NCBI RefSeq assembly: GCF_023954335.1
Contig: NZ_JAMLIE010000001.1
Coordinates: 2,170,001 to 2,234,000 of the forward strand
Origin: Aquamicrobium sp.
GTDB lineage: Bacteria; Pseudomonadota; Alphaproteobacteria; Rhizobiales; Rhizobiaceae
Direction: 5' to 3'
Length of the DNA stretch: 64,000 bases
Position numbers and translations under genes: made by a program. The notes beneath the pieces were generated by a model, which made no database searches, was not told where the DNA came from, and worked only from the letters and a program-made list of their open reading frames with translations. This document shows, one piece after another, positions 27,271-35,773 of the stretch (its first letter is position 1; the number at the start of each line of letters is the position of its first letter).

Positions 27271-27980
27271 CGCGCAGGCTCCGTCTTGCCGGCCCAGCGC
27301 TCGATGAAGACGAAGGCGACCGAGGACAGGATCGCCAGCCCGAGATAGATCAGGCAGGCGACGCCGAAGAACAGGAACGCCTCGCGGCTGACGCGCGCGG
27401 CGATGCCGGCCTGTCGGATGACGTCGGACAGGCCGATGACCGAAACGAGCGCCGTGTCCTTGACGAGGATGAGCCACAAATTGGACAGGCCCGGCAGGGC
27501 GAGGCGGATGAGCTGCGGCAGGATGACGAGCCGCATCGTCTGCCAGTTGGTCAGGCCGATGGCGTGGCCGGCCTCGTACTGGCCCTGCGGAATGGCGCGA
27601 AACGCCGACAGGAACACCTCGCTGGCATAGGCGGAGAACACCGCGCCCAGCGCCACCATGCCGGCGACGAAGGCATTGATCTCGATCGAGGCCCCGGGGC
27701 TGAAGAAGGCGACGACACGCTGGATGCCGAGCTGCGCGCCGTAGAAGACGAGGAACAGCGTCAGCAGCTCCGGCAGGCCGCGGAAGATCGTGGTGTAGAT
27801 GTTCGCCGCCATGCGCAGCGACTTCTCGGGCGACTGCTTGGCGAGCGCGACCGCGAAGCCCGCCGCCAGCCCGAGCGGCAGCGTGGCGAGCGCCAGCGAC
27901 ACGGTGACGACGAGGCCCGAGGCCAGTTCGTCGCCCCAGCCGTCCGGCCCGAAGGCGAGGAGTTGCAGCATCCCTTCCAT
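27267..27980 (-). CDS. Polar amino-acid ABC transporter permease (HisQ/ArtQ-like)
   Basis: A 237-residue permease that should pair with the product of the overlapping downstream gene. Family motifs are FRGLPELLTLFLVFY, EVFLSAFRAIPQGQYEAGHA and the EAA loop AIGLTNWQTMRLVILPQ. About five transmembrane helices are visible. It lies 206 bp downstream of the binding-protein gene, a gap that contains a strong hairpin. Confidence 0.9.
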   Translation of the reverse strand: MEGMLQLLAFGPDGWGDELASGLVVTVSLALATLPLGLAAGFAVALAKQSPEKSLRMAANIYTTIFRGLPELLTLFLVFYGAQLGIQRVVAFFSPGASIEINAFVAGMVALGAVFSAYASEVFLSAFRAIPQGQYEAGHAIGLTNWQTMRLVILPQLIRLALPGLSNLWLILVKDTALVSVIGLSDVIRQAGIAARVSREAFLFFGVACLIYLGLAILSSVAFVFIERWAGKTEPAR

Positions 27981-28142
27981 GAGAAATCCCGCCGGAAGCG
28001 GCGGCCGAGCCTCCCCGATATGGCAGTTCGTTGTGGCAGTTCCCTTGCCGCTACCGTGTCACGGAAGCGCCGGGCGCTCTAGTTCTTTTACGAGGCTTGT
28101 GGAGAAAACCGTTCCCCGGCTTCGATCCGGCCGGCAGAAACG

Positions 28143-28166
28143 GGACGGCGGGTTGTCCCGCCGTCC
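28143..28166. terminator. Hairpin between binding-protein and permease genes
   Basis: GGACGGCGGG-TTGT-CCCGCCGTCC is a perfect 10-bp stem with a 4-base loop, just after the binding-protein stop in the direction of transcription (minus). No T tract follows, so it is likelier a processing or mRNA-stability hairpin, or partial attenuator, that favours excess binding protein over permease. Confidence 0.55.
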
Positions 28167-28186
28167 GTGGGGCTGGTGCGGCCCGC

Positions 28187-28945
28187 TCACTCGCCGAAAA
28201 TGTCGAACGGGAAGTACTTGGCGTTGATCTCGGCATATTTGCCGTTGGCGCGGATCGCCGCGATGGCCGCGTTCAGCTTCTCGGCAAGCGCGGTGTCGCC
28301 CTTGCGGATGGCGATGGCGATCTTGTCGTCGTTGCTGACGGCGTCGCCCTTGAACTCGCAGCATTCCTTGCCGTCTTCCTCGAGCCAGCCGTACTGGACG
28401 CCGAAATCGGCCAGCACCGCGTCGAGGCGGCCGTTGGAGAGATCGGCCCACGCCTCGAGCTGCGAGGGATAGCCCTTCACGTCGGCGTTGGGATAGTGCT
28501 CCTCGGCGAAAGACGCGGCGATGGTGCCTTCCTGCACGCCGATCGACTTGCCGTCGGCGTTCTCCGGCATCAGGTCGGACGCCTTCGGCGCGACGAACAC
28601 CAGCGAGTTGGTGTAGTAGGGGTCGGAGAAGTCGACCTGCTTCAGACGGTCCTCGGTGATCGACATCGAGGCGACGATGGCGTCGAAGCGGTTGGCCTGA
28701 AGCGCGGGAATGATGCCGTCCCAGTCCTGTGTGACGAACTCGCACTCGACCTTCATCTCCTCGCAAAGGGCGCGGGTGATGTCGATGTCGAAGCCGACGA
28801 GCTGGCCGTCGGAAGTCAGGTTGTTGAAGGGCGGATAGGCGCCCTCGGTGCCGATGCGGAGCTTCTCCTGCGCCCCGGCGGCGCCGATGCCGAAGGCCAG
28901 CGCGGCTGCCGACAGAACCAGTGAAACCCGTGACGTGATACGCAT
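28187..28945 (-). CDS. Periplasmic polar amino-acid binding protein (SBP family 3)
   Basis: A 252-residue periplasmic protein of the HisJ/ArgT/ArtJ type. The Sec signal peptide ends near GIGAAGAQ (about residue 25). The mature domain shows LRIGTEGAYPPFNNL, LVGFDIDITRALCEE, DWDGIIPALQANRFDAIVASM and FSDPYYTNSLVFV. Three cysteines, including a CC pair in KECCEFKG, may form a disulfide. The ATG at 28945 follows AGAGAGGAA. The likely ligand is a basic or polar amino acid. Two permease genes follow on the same strand. Confidence 0.9.
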   Translation of the reverse strand: MRITSRVSLVLSAAALAFGIGAAGAQEKLRIGTEGAYPPFNNLTSDGQLVGFDIDITRALCEEMKVECEFVTQDWDGIIPALQANRFDAIVASMSITEDRLKQVDFSDPYYTNSLVFVAPKASDLMPENADGKSIGVQEGTIAASFAEEHYPNADVKGYPSQLEAWADLSNGRLDAVLADFGVQYGWLEEDGKECCEFKGDAVSNDDKIAIAIRKGDTALAEKLNAAIAAIRANGKYAEINAKYFPFDIFGE

Positions 28946-29041
28946 GTCGTTCCTCTCTGTTGGTGCGTCCGCCGCTTTCCCGATGGGCGCGGCGATGAAC
29001 TCAAGCGCGGTCGCACGCCGCACTTTGAATCCGATATTCCC

Positions 29042-29070
29042 ATTGTTTTCAGCATGAATGCAATCGTCAA
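29042..29070 (-). promoter_or_regulatory. Putative sigma-70 promoter of the amino-acid importer
   Basis: On the minus strand TTGACG (29070-29065) and AACAAT (29047-29042) are separated by 17 bp, about 100 bp upstream of the binding-protein ATG. The -35 is good and the -10 is modest. Confidence 0.4.
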
Positions 29071-29102
29071 ATAAGGTGGTGCGGCAAAGCGCTTCCGGCG
29101 TT

Positions 29103-30209
29103 TCAGCGCAGGCCGGCGGCCTTTTCGACGAAATCGGCGATGGCCGGGACCGCATCGAGCGCAAAGACGGGAACGGCCGCATCAGCGACCGGATGGTCGG
29201 CGGCGATGGCGACGACATTGGCCGATGCGGGCAGGGGCTCGTGGTCGCGGGCCTCGCGCCGCCGCGTCTCGATCTTGGGGTGGCCGCCGCGCTTGAACCC
29301 CTCGACGACGACGAGGTCGCACGGCGCGAGGCGCGCGAGGAGGTCGTCGAGCGCCGGCTCCTCCTCGTCGCGCAACTCGTGGACCAGCGCCCAGCGGCGG
29401 CCGGTGGCGAGGATCACCTCGCTCGCGCCCGCCTGACGGTGGCGGAAGGTGTCCGTGCCCTCATGCTCGACGTCCGCGTCGTGATGGGCGCGCTTGATCG
29501 TGGAAACGCGCCAGCCGCGGCGGCTGAGCTCTGCGACCAGCCCGACGGTGAGCGTGGTCTTGCCCGAATTCTTCCATCCGGCGATCCCGATGACGTGGCC
29601 CGTCATGTCGGCCCGCGCGATCGCCTCCGCCTCGGCGAGGTCGGACGGCGTGTTGACGTTGAAGAATGGATCGCGCCCGCCGATGGCCAGGAACTCGACC
29701 GTGACATGGGGATGCCGCCCGATGAACGCGCCGGCGCCGCGTTCGCCCCGGGCGAGGCTGGCGGCGAGGTCGTCGGCGATGTCGAGCGGCCACAGCGCGA
29801 CCGTCGGGTGCCATGCGCCCTGCGAGGCGGCGACGGCGATGGTGCCGGGCCCGCCGGATGCGGCGGCGAGGCGCGCCGTGAGGTCTTTGGGAAAGAAGGG
29901 CGTGTCGACGGCCACCGAGACGAGCGCGCGCGGCGGGGTGCCCAGCGCCTGCGCCCAGCGCAGACCGGCGAGGATGCCGGCGAGCGGGCCGGAGCGGCTT
30001 TCGTCCTCGTCGGCGACGACGTCGATGCCGGGCAGGGCGTAGCGGCGGGGATCGCCGTTGGCCGACAGCGCCAGGCGCTCGACCTGCGGCGCAAGGCGCG
30101 CGGCCGCGCGCGCGACCAGCGTCTGCCCGGCGAGCATCGCGAGGGCCTTGTCGCCCGTTCCCATCCGGCTCGACCGGCCGCCGGCGAGGATAAGGCCCGC
30201 GAGTGGCAT
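29103..30209 (-). CDS. mobAB: Fused MobA-MobB molybdenum cofactor guanylylation protein
   Basis: A 368-residue two-domain protein. Residues 1-200 are MobA, which attaches GMP to molybdopterin: LILAGGRSSRMGTGDKAL (6-23), SGPLAGILAGL and VAVDTPFFP. Residues about 202-368 are MobB, a GTP-binding partner with P-loop GIAGWKNSGKTTLT (208-221) and VVEGFKRGGHPKIE. Separate genes are usual in enterobacteria; fusion is seen in several rhizobia. The product matures the bis-MGD form needed by DMSO-reductase-type enzymes such as formate dehydrogenase. moaA lies nearby on the same strand, with two exporter genes between them. Confidence 0.93.
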   Translation of the reverse strand: MPLAGLILAGGRSSRMGTGDKALAMLAGQTLVARAAARLAPQVERLALSANGDPRRYALPGIDVVADEDESRSGPLAGILAGLRWAQALGTPPRALVSVAVDTPFFPKDLTARLAAASGGPGTIAVAASQGAWHPTVALWPLDIADDLAASLARGERGAGAFIGRHPHVTVEFLAIGGRDPFFNVNTPSDLAEAEAIARADMTGHVIGIAGWKNSGKTTLTVGLVAELSRRGWRVSTIKRAHHDADVEHEGTDTFRHRQAGASEVILATGRRWALVHELRDEEEPALDDLLARLAPCDLVVVEGFKRGGHPKIETRRREARDHEPLPASANVVAIAADHPVADAAVPVFALDAVPAIADFVEKAAGLR

Positions 30210-30234
30210 CGGCGCGATCTCCTTTCGGCTGCTT

Positions 30235-31425
30235 CTATCCGCTTTTTCTATACGCCAGCGGCAGGGAAACGAGAATTGCCGCGAAGCCGGCGACGAGCAT
30301 CAGGGCGAGCAGGGCGAGGACGCCGGTTTCCACCGTGACGACGATGCCGGCGAAGGCCGACACAAGCGCCGCGAAACCGAGCTGCAGCGACCCGGCGAGG
30401 CCGGAGGCGCTGCCGGCGAGCTCGGGGCGCACGCTGACCACGCCGGCGGCGGCGTTCGGCAGGGTCATGCCGTTGCCGATGCCGACGATCACCATGGGGC
30501 CGAACAAGGCGAGGGCGTTGCCGAGGCCGAACCAGAACAGGCCGAAGGCCAGCGCGGTGCCGACCACCGCCATGACGTTGCCGTTCAGCATCATGGTGTC
30601 CAGGCCGACCTGCCGCGAATAGCGCCCCGATAGGAAGTTGCCGATCATGTAGCCGAGCGACAGCATGCCGAAATAGAGGCCGTATTCGGAAGGGCGGAGC
30701 CCCAGAAGCTCCGTCGCGACGAACGGCCCGGCGCCGACGAGGACGAAGAACATCGCCATGCAGAAGGCGCCGGTGAGCGCATAGCCCCAGAACGGCAGCG
30801 ACCTGATGAGGCCCGGATAGGCGCGCATCTGCGCGGCGAGGCTGGCCGAGGCGTTGCGGTTGGTCTCGCCGAGGTCGAGGAACACGAGCAGGAAGGCGAT
30901 CAGCCCGAAGACGATCATCATCACGAAGGAGGCCCGCCAGTCGTAGATCTCGTCGAGCAGGCCGCCGATCATCGGCGCGACCATCGGCACCATCGCCATG
31001 CCCATGGTGATGTAGCCGATCCGGCTGGCGGCTTGGTCGCTGGCCACCGTGTCGCGGACGATGGCGCGGGCGAGCACCATGCCGGCGGCGGAAAAGGCTT
31101 GCAGGATGCGCGCCGCCAGCAGGAGCTCGATGGTCGGCGCCAGGATCGCCGCCAGCGAGCCGAGCGTGAAGATGCCGAGGCAGACGAGCATCACCGGCCG
31201 CCGGCCGAAGCGGTCCGAGGCAGGGCCGATGCCGAGCTGGAGCACGGCGGTGGCCGCGAGGTAGATCGACACCGTGAGCTGGGCGAGCGCGTAGTCGGCC
31301 TCGAAATGGCGGGCGATGCCGGGCAGCGAGGGCAGGAACACGTTGGTCGCCAGCGCCGACACCGAGGTCGCTATGACGAGGGTGAGGATGTGCGGCGGCG
31401 ACGCCCGGTCGAGAAAGTCGGCCAT
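30235..31425 (-). CDS. MFS drug transporter, Bcr/CflA type
   Basis: A 396-residue, 12-helix major facilitator. The N-terminus reads VFLPSLPGIARHFEADYALAQ; motif A is GPASDRFGRRPVMLV (about 66-80); motif C-like ARAIVRDTVAS and ITMGMAMVPMVAPMIGG fit Bcr/CflA exporters. It is predicted to be an inner-membrane drug/H+ antiporter; the substrate is unknown. The end is 25 bp from the mobAB start on the same strand. Confidence 0.9.
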   Translation of the reverse strand: MADFLDRASPPHILTLVIATSVSALATNVFLPSLPGIARHFEADYALAQLTVSIYLAATAVLQLGIGPASDRFGRRPVMLVCLGIFTLGSLAAILAPTIELLLAARILQAFSAAGMVLARAIVRDTVASDQAASRIGYITMGMAMVPMVAPMIGGLLDEIYDWRASFVMMIVFGLIAFLLVFLDLGETNRNASASLAAQMRAYPGLIRSLPFWGYALTGAFCMAMFFVLVGAGPFVATELLGLRPSEYGLYFGMLSLGYMIGNFLSGRYSRQVGLDTMMLNGNVMAVVGTALAFGLFWFGLGNALALFGPMVIVGIGNGMTLPNAAAGVVSVRPELAGSASGLAGSLQLGFAALVSAFAGIVVTVETGVLALLALMLVAGFAAILVSLPLAYRKSG

Positions 31426-31547
31426 GGCCGCCCCTCAGCCTTCGCCGCGGGCGGCGCGGGCGCGGCCCCCCGACCGGGGAAGAAGGGTACGGCCCGGGCC
31501 GGCCGGGATGCGGGCCGCCGGGCCCGGGATAATGCGCTGCGCCGTCC

Positions 31548-32468
31548 TCATAGGCCGTCCGGCGCCATGTTGGGGCTGGTGCTTTCGGCGGCCGGCTTGC
31601 CCTTGCCGACGACCTGCTCGCGATAGAGCGCATAGAGGCCGGACAGGACGATGAACGACGCGCCGGCGATCATCGCGAAGCCGGGAACCTCGCCGAACAC
31701 GAGATAGCCGAGCACCAGCGCCCAGATCAGCGCGGTGTAGCGGAAGGGCGCGACGAAGGAGATGTCGCCCTCGCGCATCGACATGATGATGAACTGGTAG
31801 CCGACGAGCAGCAGCACGGCCGTCATCAGCAGGAGGCCGAGCGATCCCGTGGAAACCGGGGCCCAGTCGCCCGAAACCACCGTAAGAACGCCGCCGAAGA
31901 GCGCCACCATCATCGCCGTCATGGTCGAGACGAGCAGCGACGGCACGTCGCCGGGGATGTGCCGGGTGATGAGATCGCGCCCGGCGGCGAAGACCACGGA
32001 GCCGAGCGCGAGAAGCGAGTATACGGAGAAGCCGTCGAACCCCGGCTGGACGATGATCATGACTCCGGTGAAGCCGAACAGGATGGCGAGCCACCGCCGC
32101 CAGCCGACCTGTTCGCCGAGGAACAGCGCCGCGCCCATGGTGACGGCGAGCGGCAGCGCCTGCAGCACGGCCGATGCGTTGGCCAGCGGCATATGGGCGA
32201 GCGCGCCGAGAAAGCACACGGTCGACATCATCTCGCACACCGCGCGCAGCGCCATGGTCGGGTGCAGCAGCTGCCGCGGCCGCGCCAGCGCGCCGCGGTT
32301 CCAGGCGAGGATGAAGATCATGGCGGTGGCGAAGATGCCGCGGATCAGCATCACCTGGCCGAGCCCCATCGACACCATCAGCTGCTTGATGATGGTGTCG
32401 TTGGCCGTGAAGCCTGCCATGGCGATGACCATGAACAGGGCCGCGCGCAGATTGGAGGAGATGGGCAC
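31548..32468 (-). CDS. DMT-family EamA transporter
   Basis: A 306-residue protein with ten predicted helices arranged as two EamA repeats (about 8-140 and 150-285): RAALFMVIAMAGFTANDTII begins repeat 1, and VGYQFIIMSMREGDISFVAPF with FGEVPG marks repeat 2. Drug/metabolite exporters of this family move amino acids, purines or small metabolites; the specificity is unknown. A 122-bp GC-rich gap separates it from the MFS gene downstream. Confidence 0.87.
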   Translation of the reverse strand: MPISSNLRAALFMVIAMAGFTANDTIIKQLMVSMGLGQVMLIRGIFATAMIFILAWNRGALARPRQLLHPTMALRAVCEMMSTVCFLGALAHMPLANASAVLQALPLAVTMGAALFLGEQVGWRRWLAILFGFTGVMIIVQPGFDGFSVYSLLALGSVVFAAGRDLITRHIPGDVPSLLVSTMTAMMVALFGGVLTVVSGDWAPVSTGSLGLLLMTAVLLLVGYQFIIMSMREGDISFVAPFRYTALIWALVLGYLVFGEVPGFAMIAGASFIVLSGLYALYREQVVGKGKPAAESTSPNMAPDGL

Positions 32469-32586
32469 TGGCCTGTCCGTCGAGTTGCTCGGTGTCCACC
32501 GTTCCTCTAGGCCGTGGCCCGGATTCGCGCAACGGATCAGCGATCCCGAATCATGATGCCATGAAAAAGCGCCGTGCGGCCCCGTT

Positions 32587-33591
32587 CTAGCCGCCGGTCA
32601 CGCTCATGTGGCGCGCGACGGAAGGCCGGCGCGTGTTCCGGTCGATGACGAAGTCGTGGCCCTTCGGCTTGCGCCCGATCGCCTCGTCGATGGCGCGTGC
32701 CAGCGCCTCGTTGCCTTCCGAGGAACGCAGCGCGGCGCGCAGGTCCGCCGCGTCCTCCTGCCCGAGGCACATATAGAGCGTACCCGTGCAGGTCAGCCGC
32801 ACGCGGTTGCAGCTTTCGCAGAAATTGTGGGTCATCGGGGTGATGAAGCCGAGGCGGCCGCCCGTCTCGGCGACCGTGACATAGCGGGCCGGCCCGCCTG
32901 TCCGATAGCCGGTGTCGATAAGGGTGAACTGCCGCTCGAGCCTCGCCCTGAGGGTCGACAGCGGCAGGTACTGGTCGGTGCGGTCGGCGTCGATCTCGCC
33001 CATCGGCATGGTCTCGATGACGGTCAGGTCCATGCCGCGGCCGTGCGCCCAGCGCAGCATGTCCGGCAGCTCGTCCTCGTTGAAGCCCTTGAGCGCGACG
33101 GCGTTGAGCTTGACCTTCAGCCCCGCCGCCTGCGCCGCGTCCAGCCCGGCCATCACCTTGCCAAGGTCGCCCCAGCGGGTGACAGTGCGGAACTTCTGCG
33201 GGTCGAGCGTGTCGAGCGAGACGTTGATGCGGCGTATCCCGCACGCGGCGAGCTCGTCGGCGAAGCGGGCGAGCTGGGAGCCGTTGGTCGTCAGCGTGAG
33301 TTCGTCGAGCGCGCCGCTGTCGAGGTGGCGCGAAAGCTGGCGCACGAGGTGCATGACGTTTTTGCGCACCAGCGGCTCGCCGCCGGTCAGCCTGAGCTTC
33401 CTGACTCCCTTTTCGATGAAGACGCTGCACAGCCGGTCCAGCTCCTCGAGGCTGAGCAGGTCCTTCTTGGGCAGGAAGGCCATGTCCTCCGCCATGCAAT
33501 AGGTGCAGCGGAAGTCGCAGCGATCCGTCACCGAGACGCGCAGGTAGCTGATTGCGCGCCCGAAGGGATCGATCATGCGCGGGCCGTTCAT
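32587..33591 (-). CDS. moaA: GTP 3',8-cyclase MoaA
   Basis: A radical SAM enzyme that begins molybdopterin synthesis from GTP. The SAM cluster motif CDFRCTYC is near the N-terminus (after YLRVSVTDR). The second cluster is carried by CESCNRVRLTCTGTLYMC. TGGEPLVRKN, NVSLDTLDP and the essential terminal Gly-Gly (SVTGG) are present. I start at the ATG at 33591 (334 residues, MNGPRMIDPFGRAISYL), the usual family start. An in-frame ATG at 33684 with AGAAGG upstream would add 31 residues and cannot be excluded. It is divergent from the universal stress protein gene, with an Fnr/FixK-type box between them. Confidence 0.93.
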   Translation of the reverse strand: MNGPRMIDPFGRAISYLRVSVTDRCDFRCTYCMAEDMAFLPKKDLLSLEELDRLCSVFIEKGVRKLRLTGGEPLVRKNVMHLVRQLSRHLDSGALDELTLTTNGSQLARFADELAACGIRRINVSLDTLDPQKFRTVTRWGDLGKVMAGLDAAQAAGLKVKLNAVALKGFNEDELPDMLRWAHGRGMDLTVIETMPMGEIDADRTDQYLPLSTLRARLERQFTLIDTGYRTGGPARYVTVAETGGRLGFITPMTHNFCESCNRVRLTCTGTLYMCLGQEDAADLRAALRSSEGNEALARAIDEAIGRKPKGHDFVIDRNTRRPSVARHMSVTGG

Positions 33592-33752
33592 GCGGTTTGC
33601 GGGTCCTTTGGCTTTTCGCGTCGTCAGGCCAATGTCGGCCGCCGGCCGGGCAATTTCAAGATCCCCGTTAATTTCAGAGATCATTGTCTTGCGGCCTTCT
33701 GGCGGCTTGTCATGCCGGCCATATTGGAGGAACTTCAGGGGACCATGCGCGA

Positions 33753-33766
33753 TTGACAAAGGTCAA
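33753..33766. promoter_or_regulatory. Fnr/FixK-type box between moaA and usp
   Basis: TTGAC-AAAG-GTCAA is a perfect 5-4-5 inverted repeat that matches the Fnr/FixK/FnrN consensus (TTGAT/C-N4-A/GTCAA). It is centred about 81 bp before the usp ATG, and about 75 or 168 bp before the two candidate moaA starts. Low-oxygen activation of usp, and perhaps of moaA, is inferred. Confidence 0.65.
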
Positions 33767-33840
33767 GGAGCGGATGCGCCGCCAAAGGCACAGTGAACCC
33801 GTCGGCGGCGTGAAACGCCGGAGCCCTCGGAGAAACACAG

Positions 33841-34680
33841 ATGACTTACAAGACGATTCTCGCCGTTCTGCAGACCAGGGCCGACGCCGAACGGGTGCTC
33901 GACTGCGCCATACCGCTGGCCGCCCGCTACGGCGCCCACCTGATCGGGTTCCATGCCGAGGCCATGGCCATGCCCTACGTGTCGCCGATGGGGTTCCCCG
34001 ACACCGACTTCATCGCCGCGAGCGAGGAGGCGAACGAGCAGCGCAGCGCCGAGATCCGCGCCCTGTTCGAGGCGCGTTGCAGCAGCGAGGGCATCTCGCA
34101 CGGCTGGCGCGCGATGACCAACGTGTCGGGCGACAGCGCGGTGAGCGCGCTCGGCCTTGCCCGCGCCTGCGACCTGATCGTGGTGCAGCAGGCCGATCCG
34201 AACGCCGATTCCGGCCTTCTCGCCGATGTCGAGGCGCTGCTGTTCGAGAGCGGCCGCCCGGTTCTGTTCATTCCCTACGCGGTGTCCGTCGACTGCGCCT
34301 TCCGCAAGGTGCTCCTGGCCTGGAACGGCTCGCAGCAGGCGGCGCGCGCCGCCTTCGACGCGCTGCCGTTCATCCGCGCCGCCGAGGAGACGGAGGTGCT
34401 GTCGCTCGACGTCTCCGACGACGCCGACCAGGACGCGGCGGTCGCCGGGGCCGACATCGCCGCGGCGCTCGCCCGGCACGGGGCGAAGGTCACCTATTCG
34501 GCGGGTTTCTCCGCCGGGATCGGCGCGGGCGAGGCGATCGAGAACCGCATCGCCGACATGCGCGCCGACCTTCTGGTGATGGGCGCCTACAGCCAGTCAC
34601 GCCTGAAGGAGTTCTTCTTCGGCGGCGCGACCCGCACCCTGCTCCAGTCCATGCCCGTCGCGACGCTGATGTCGCGCTGA
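33841..34680 (+). CDS. Tandem-domain universal stress protein
   Basis: A 279-residue protein with two UspA-like domains (about 1-140 and 155-279). Domain 1 starts MTYKTILAVLQTRADAERVL; domain 2 has KVLLAWNGSQQAARA and ends with the nucleotide-binding style LLVMGAYSQSRLKEFFFGG followed by ATRTLLQS. Such tandem UspA proteins are induced by hypoxia and stationary phase in many rhizobia. The upstream Fnr/FixK-type box agrees with that. Acts in the cytoplasm; the client is unknown. Confidence 0.9.
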   Translation: MTYKTILAVLQTRADAERVLDCAIPLAARYGAHLIGFHAEAMAMPYVSPMGFPDTDFIAASEEANEQRSAEIRALFEARCSSEGISHGWRAMTNVSGDSAVSALGLARACDLIVVQQADPNADSGLLADVEALLFESGRPVLFIPYAVSVDCAFRKVLLAWNGSQQAARAAFDALPFIRAAEETEVLSLDVSDDADQDAAVAGADIAAALARHGAKVTYSAGFSAGIGAGEAIENRIADMRADLLVMGAYSQSRLKEFFFGGATRTLLQSMPVATLMSR

Positions 34681-34703
34681 CGCCCGCTTGGGGCATTTTG
34701 CAG

Positions 34704-34721
34704 TCAAGTGGAATCACTTGA
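34704..34721. repeat. Short palindromic element downstream of usp
   Basis: TCAAGTG-GAAT-CACTTGA is a perfect 7-bp inverted repeat with a 4-base loop, followed by GCATAAATGC and by a tail GATAGAGCGGC. It lies between the convergent ends of usp and the DnaB-like gene, and resembles rhizobial intergenic repeats. It may serve as a transcript end for usp. Confidence 0.55.
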
Positions 34722-34789
34722 CGTCGCATAAATGCGGCAAAGACAAACAGATAGAGCGGCAGCCCGGATTTTTCCGGGCGCCCGCCGCT

Positions 34790-35515
34790 CTAGCCGACCG
34801 GCTGGAAGCTCATGCGCCCCGCGTGGAGGAAGCACGCCTTGCTGAAAAGCGACAGGTCGAGCGCGTTGGGCAGCCTGACGTCGGCGAGATCCGGCAGCGG
34901 CTTCGCCGCCGCGTCGTAGCTGCGGTCGATCTGGCTGATGAAGGCGAGGACGATGCCGCGCGCGCGGGCGAACGCCCTCAACGCGCGGATTTGCGCGTCG
35001 AGCGCCGGCTTGTCGCGCCGCTGGTCGAGCAGCTGGAGATAGTCGATCGCCGCGAACGTCCCGGCGGGCGCGTCGGCCAGCGTCTCCATGACATGGCCGG
35101 CGCATATCGCGTCCGAATCGTCGAAGGTGAAGCGGGCGTCGAACTGCGCCGGCTCGACGCCGATGGCGCGGAAGCGCCCGGCCATGTCGAGAGGCGTGTA
35201 TTCCAGCGAGAAGAACACGCTGCGGCGGCCGGCCCGCATCGCCTCGACCGCCAGCTTCAGCCCCATCAGCGTCTTGCCCTGGCCCGGCCTTGCCCCGATC
35301 AGCAGGAGATCGCCGGGAACGAGGCCGGCAAACACCGCGTCTGCGGCAATGCCTTCGCCGGGCGTGTCCCTGAGGCGATAGGCGAGCATGCTCCAGCTCG
35401 CGAACCCTTCCTCGCGCGCGACGTGGTCGAGCGCGGCGTGGAGCGCAATGCCGTGCACGCGCGCAAGCAGCTTTGCGCGCCGTTTCAGGCGATGGGCGGG
35501 GGCGGACGGCTTCAT
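34790..35515 (-). CDS. Mini DnaB-like RecA-fold ATPase
   Basis: A 241-residue protein that corresponds to the C-terminal motor domain of replicative helicase DnaB, without the N-terminal primase-interacting domain. Walker A is GARPGQGKT (74-82); SVFFSLEYTP (99-108) is the H1a-like segment; AAIDYLQLLD (155-164) is Walker B; FISQIDRS is the H3-like sensor. A short helical N-terminus (about 8-48: LKRRAKLLARVHGI, then EEGFASWSMLAYRL) precedes it. The protein is too small to be the housekeeping helicase. Proteins of this kind occur in rhizobia, but I know of no assigned function. It is divergent from gpt. Confidence 0.78.
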   Translation of the reverse strand: MKPSAPAHRLKRRAKLLARVHGIALHAALDHVAREEGFASWSMLAYRLRDTPGEGIAADAVFAGLVPGDLLLIGARPGQGKTLMGLKLAVEAMRAGRRSVFFSLEYTPLDMAGRFRAIGVEPAQFDARFTFDDSDAICAGHVMETLADAPAGTFAAIDYLQLLDQRRDKPALDAQIRALRAFARARGIVLAFISQIDRSYDAAAKPLPDLADVRLPNALDLSLFSKACFLHAGRMSFQPVG

Positions 35516-35773
35516 TTCAAGGTACCTCCTGATGCGAGCAGGTGCTGCAATCCCTCCTTATGCGCGATGCTCGAACAGTCGGTTCGTGAAGGTCGATGGC
35601 CCTGCATGAAGAATGCTTTCCCGTGCGGAGGGAGGAGGCGCGGGCCGCGCCTCCGGCCAGTCTATGGCGAGTCGGCCGGGCCGGGAAGCGGGATCGCCGC
35701 GCGGGCGGCCCTTGCCAAAGGCCGCCGGTTCCGGCTAATCCAAACTGCATTCCACACCAGCCGGAGTGCGCCG

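Noticed and set aside
34688..35773. The upstream part of the long open frame that ends in gpt
   Set aside because: It is antisense to the DnaB-like gene; the phosphoribosyltransferase fold starts at 35774.
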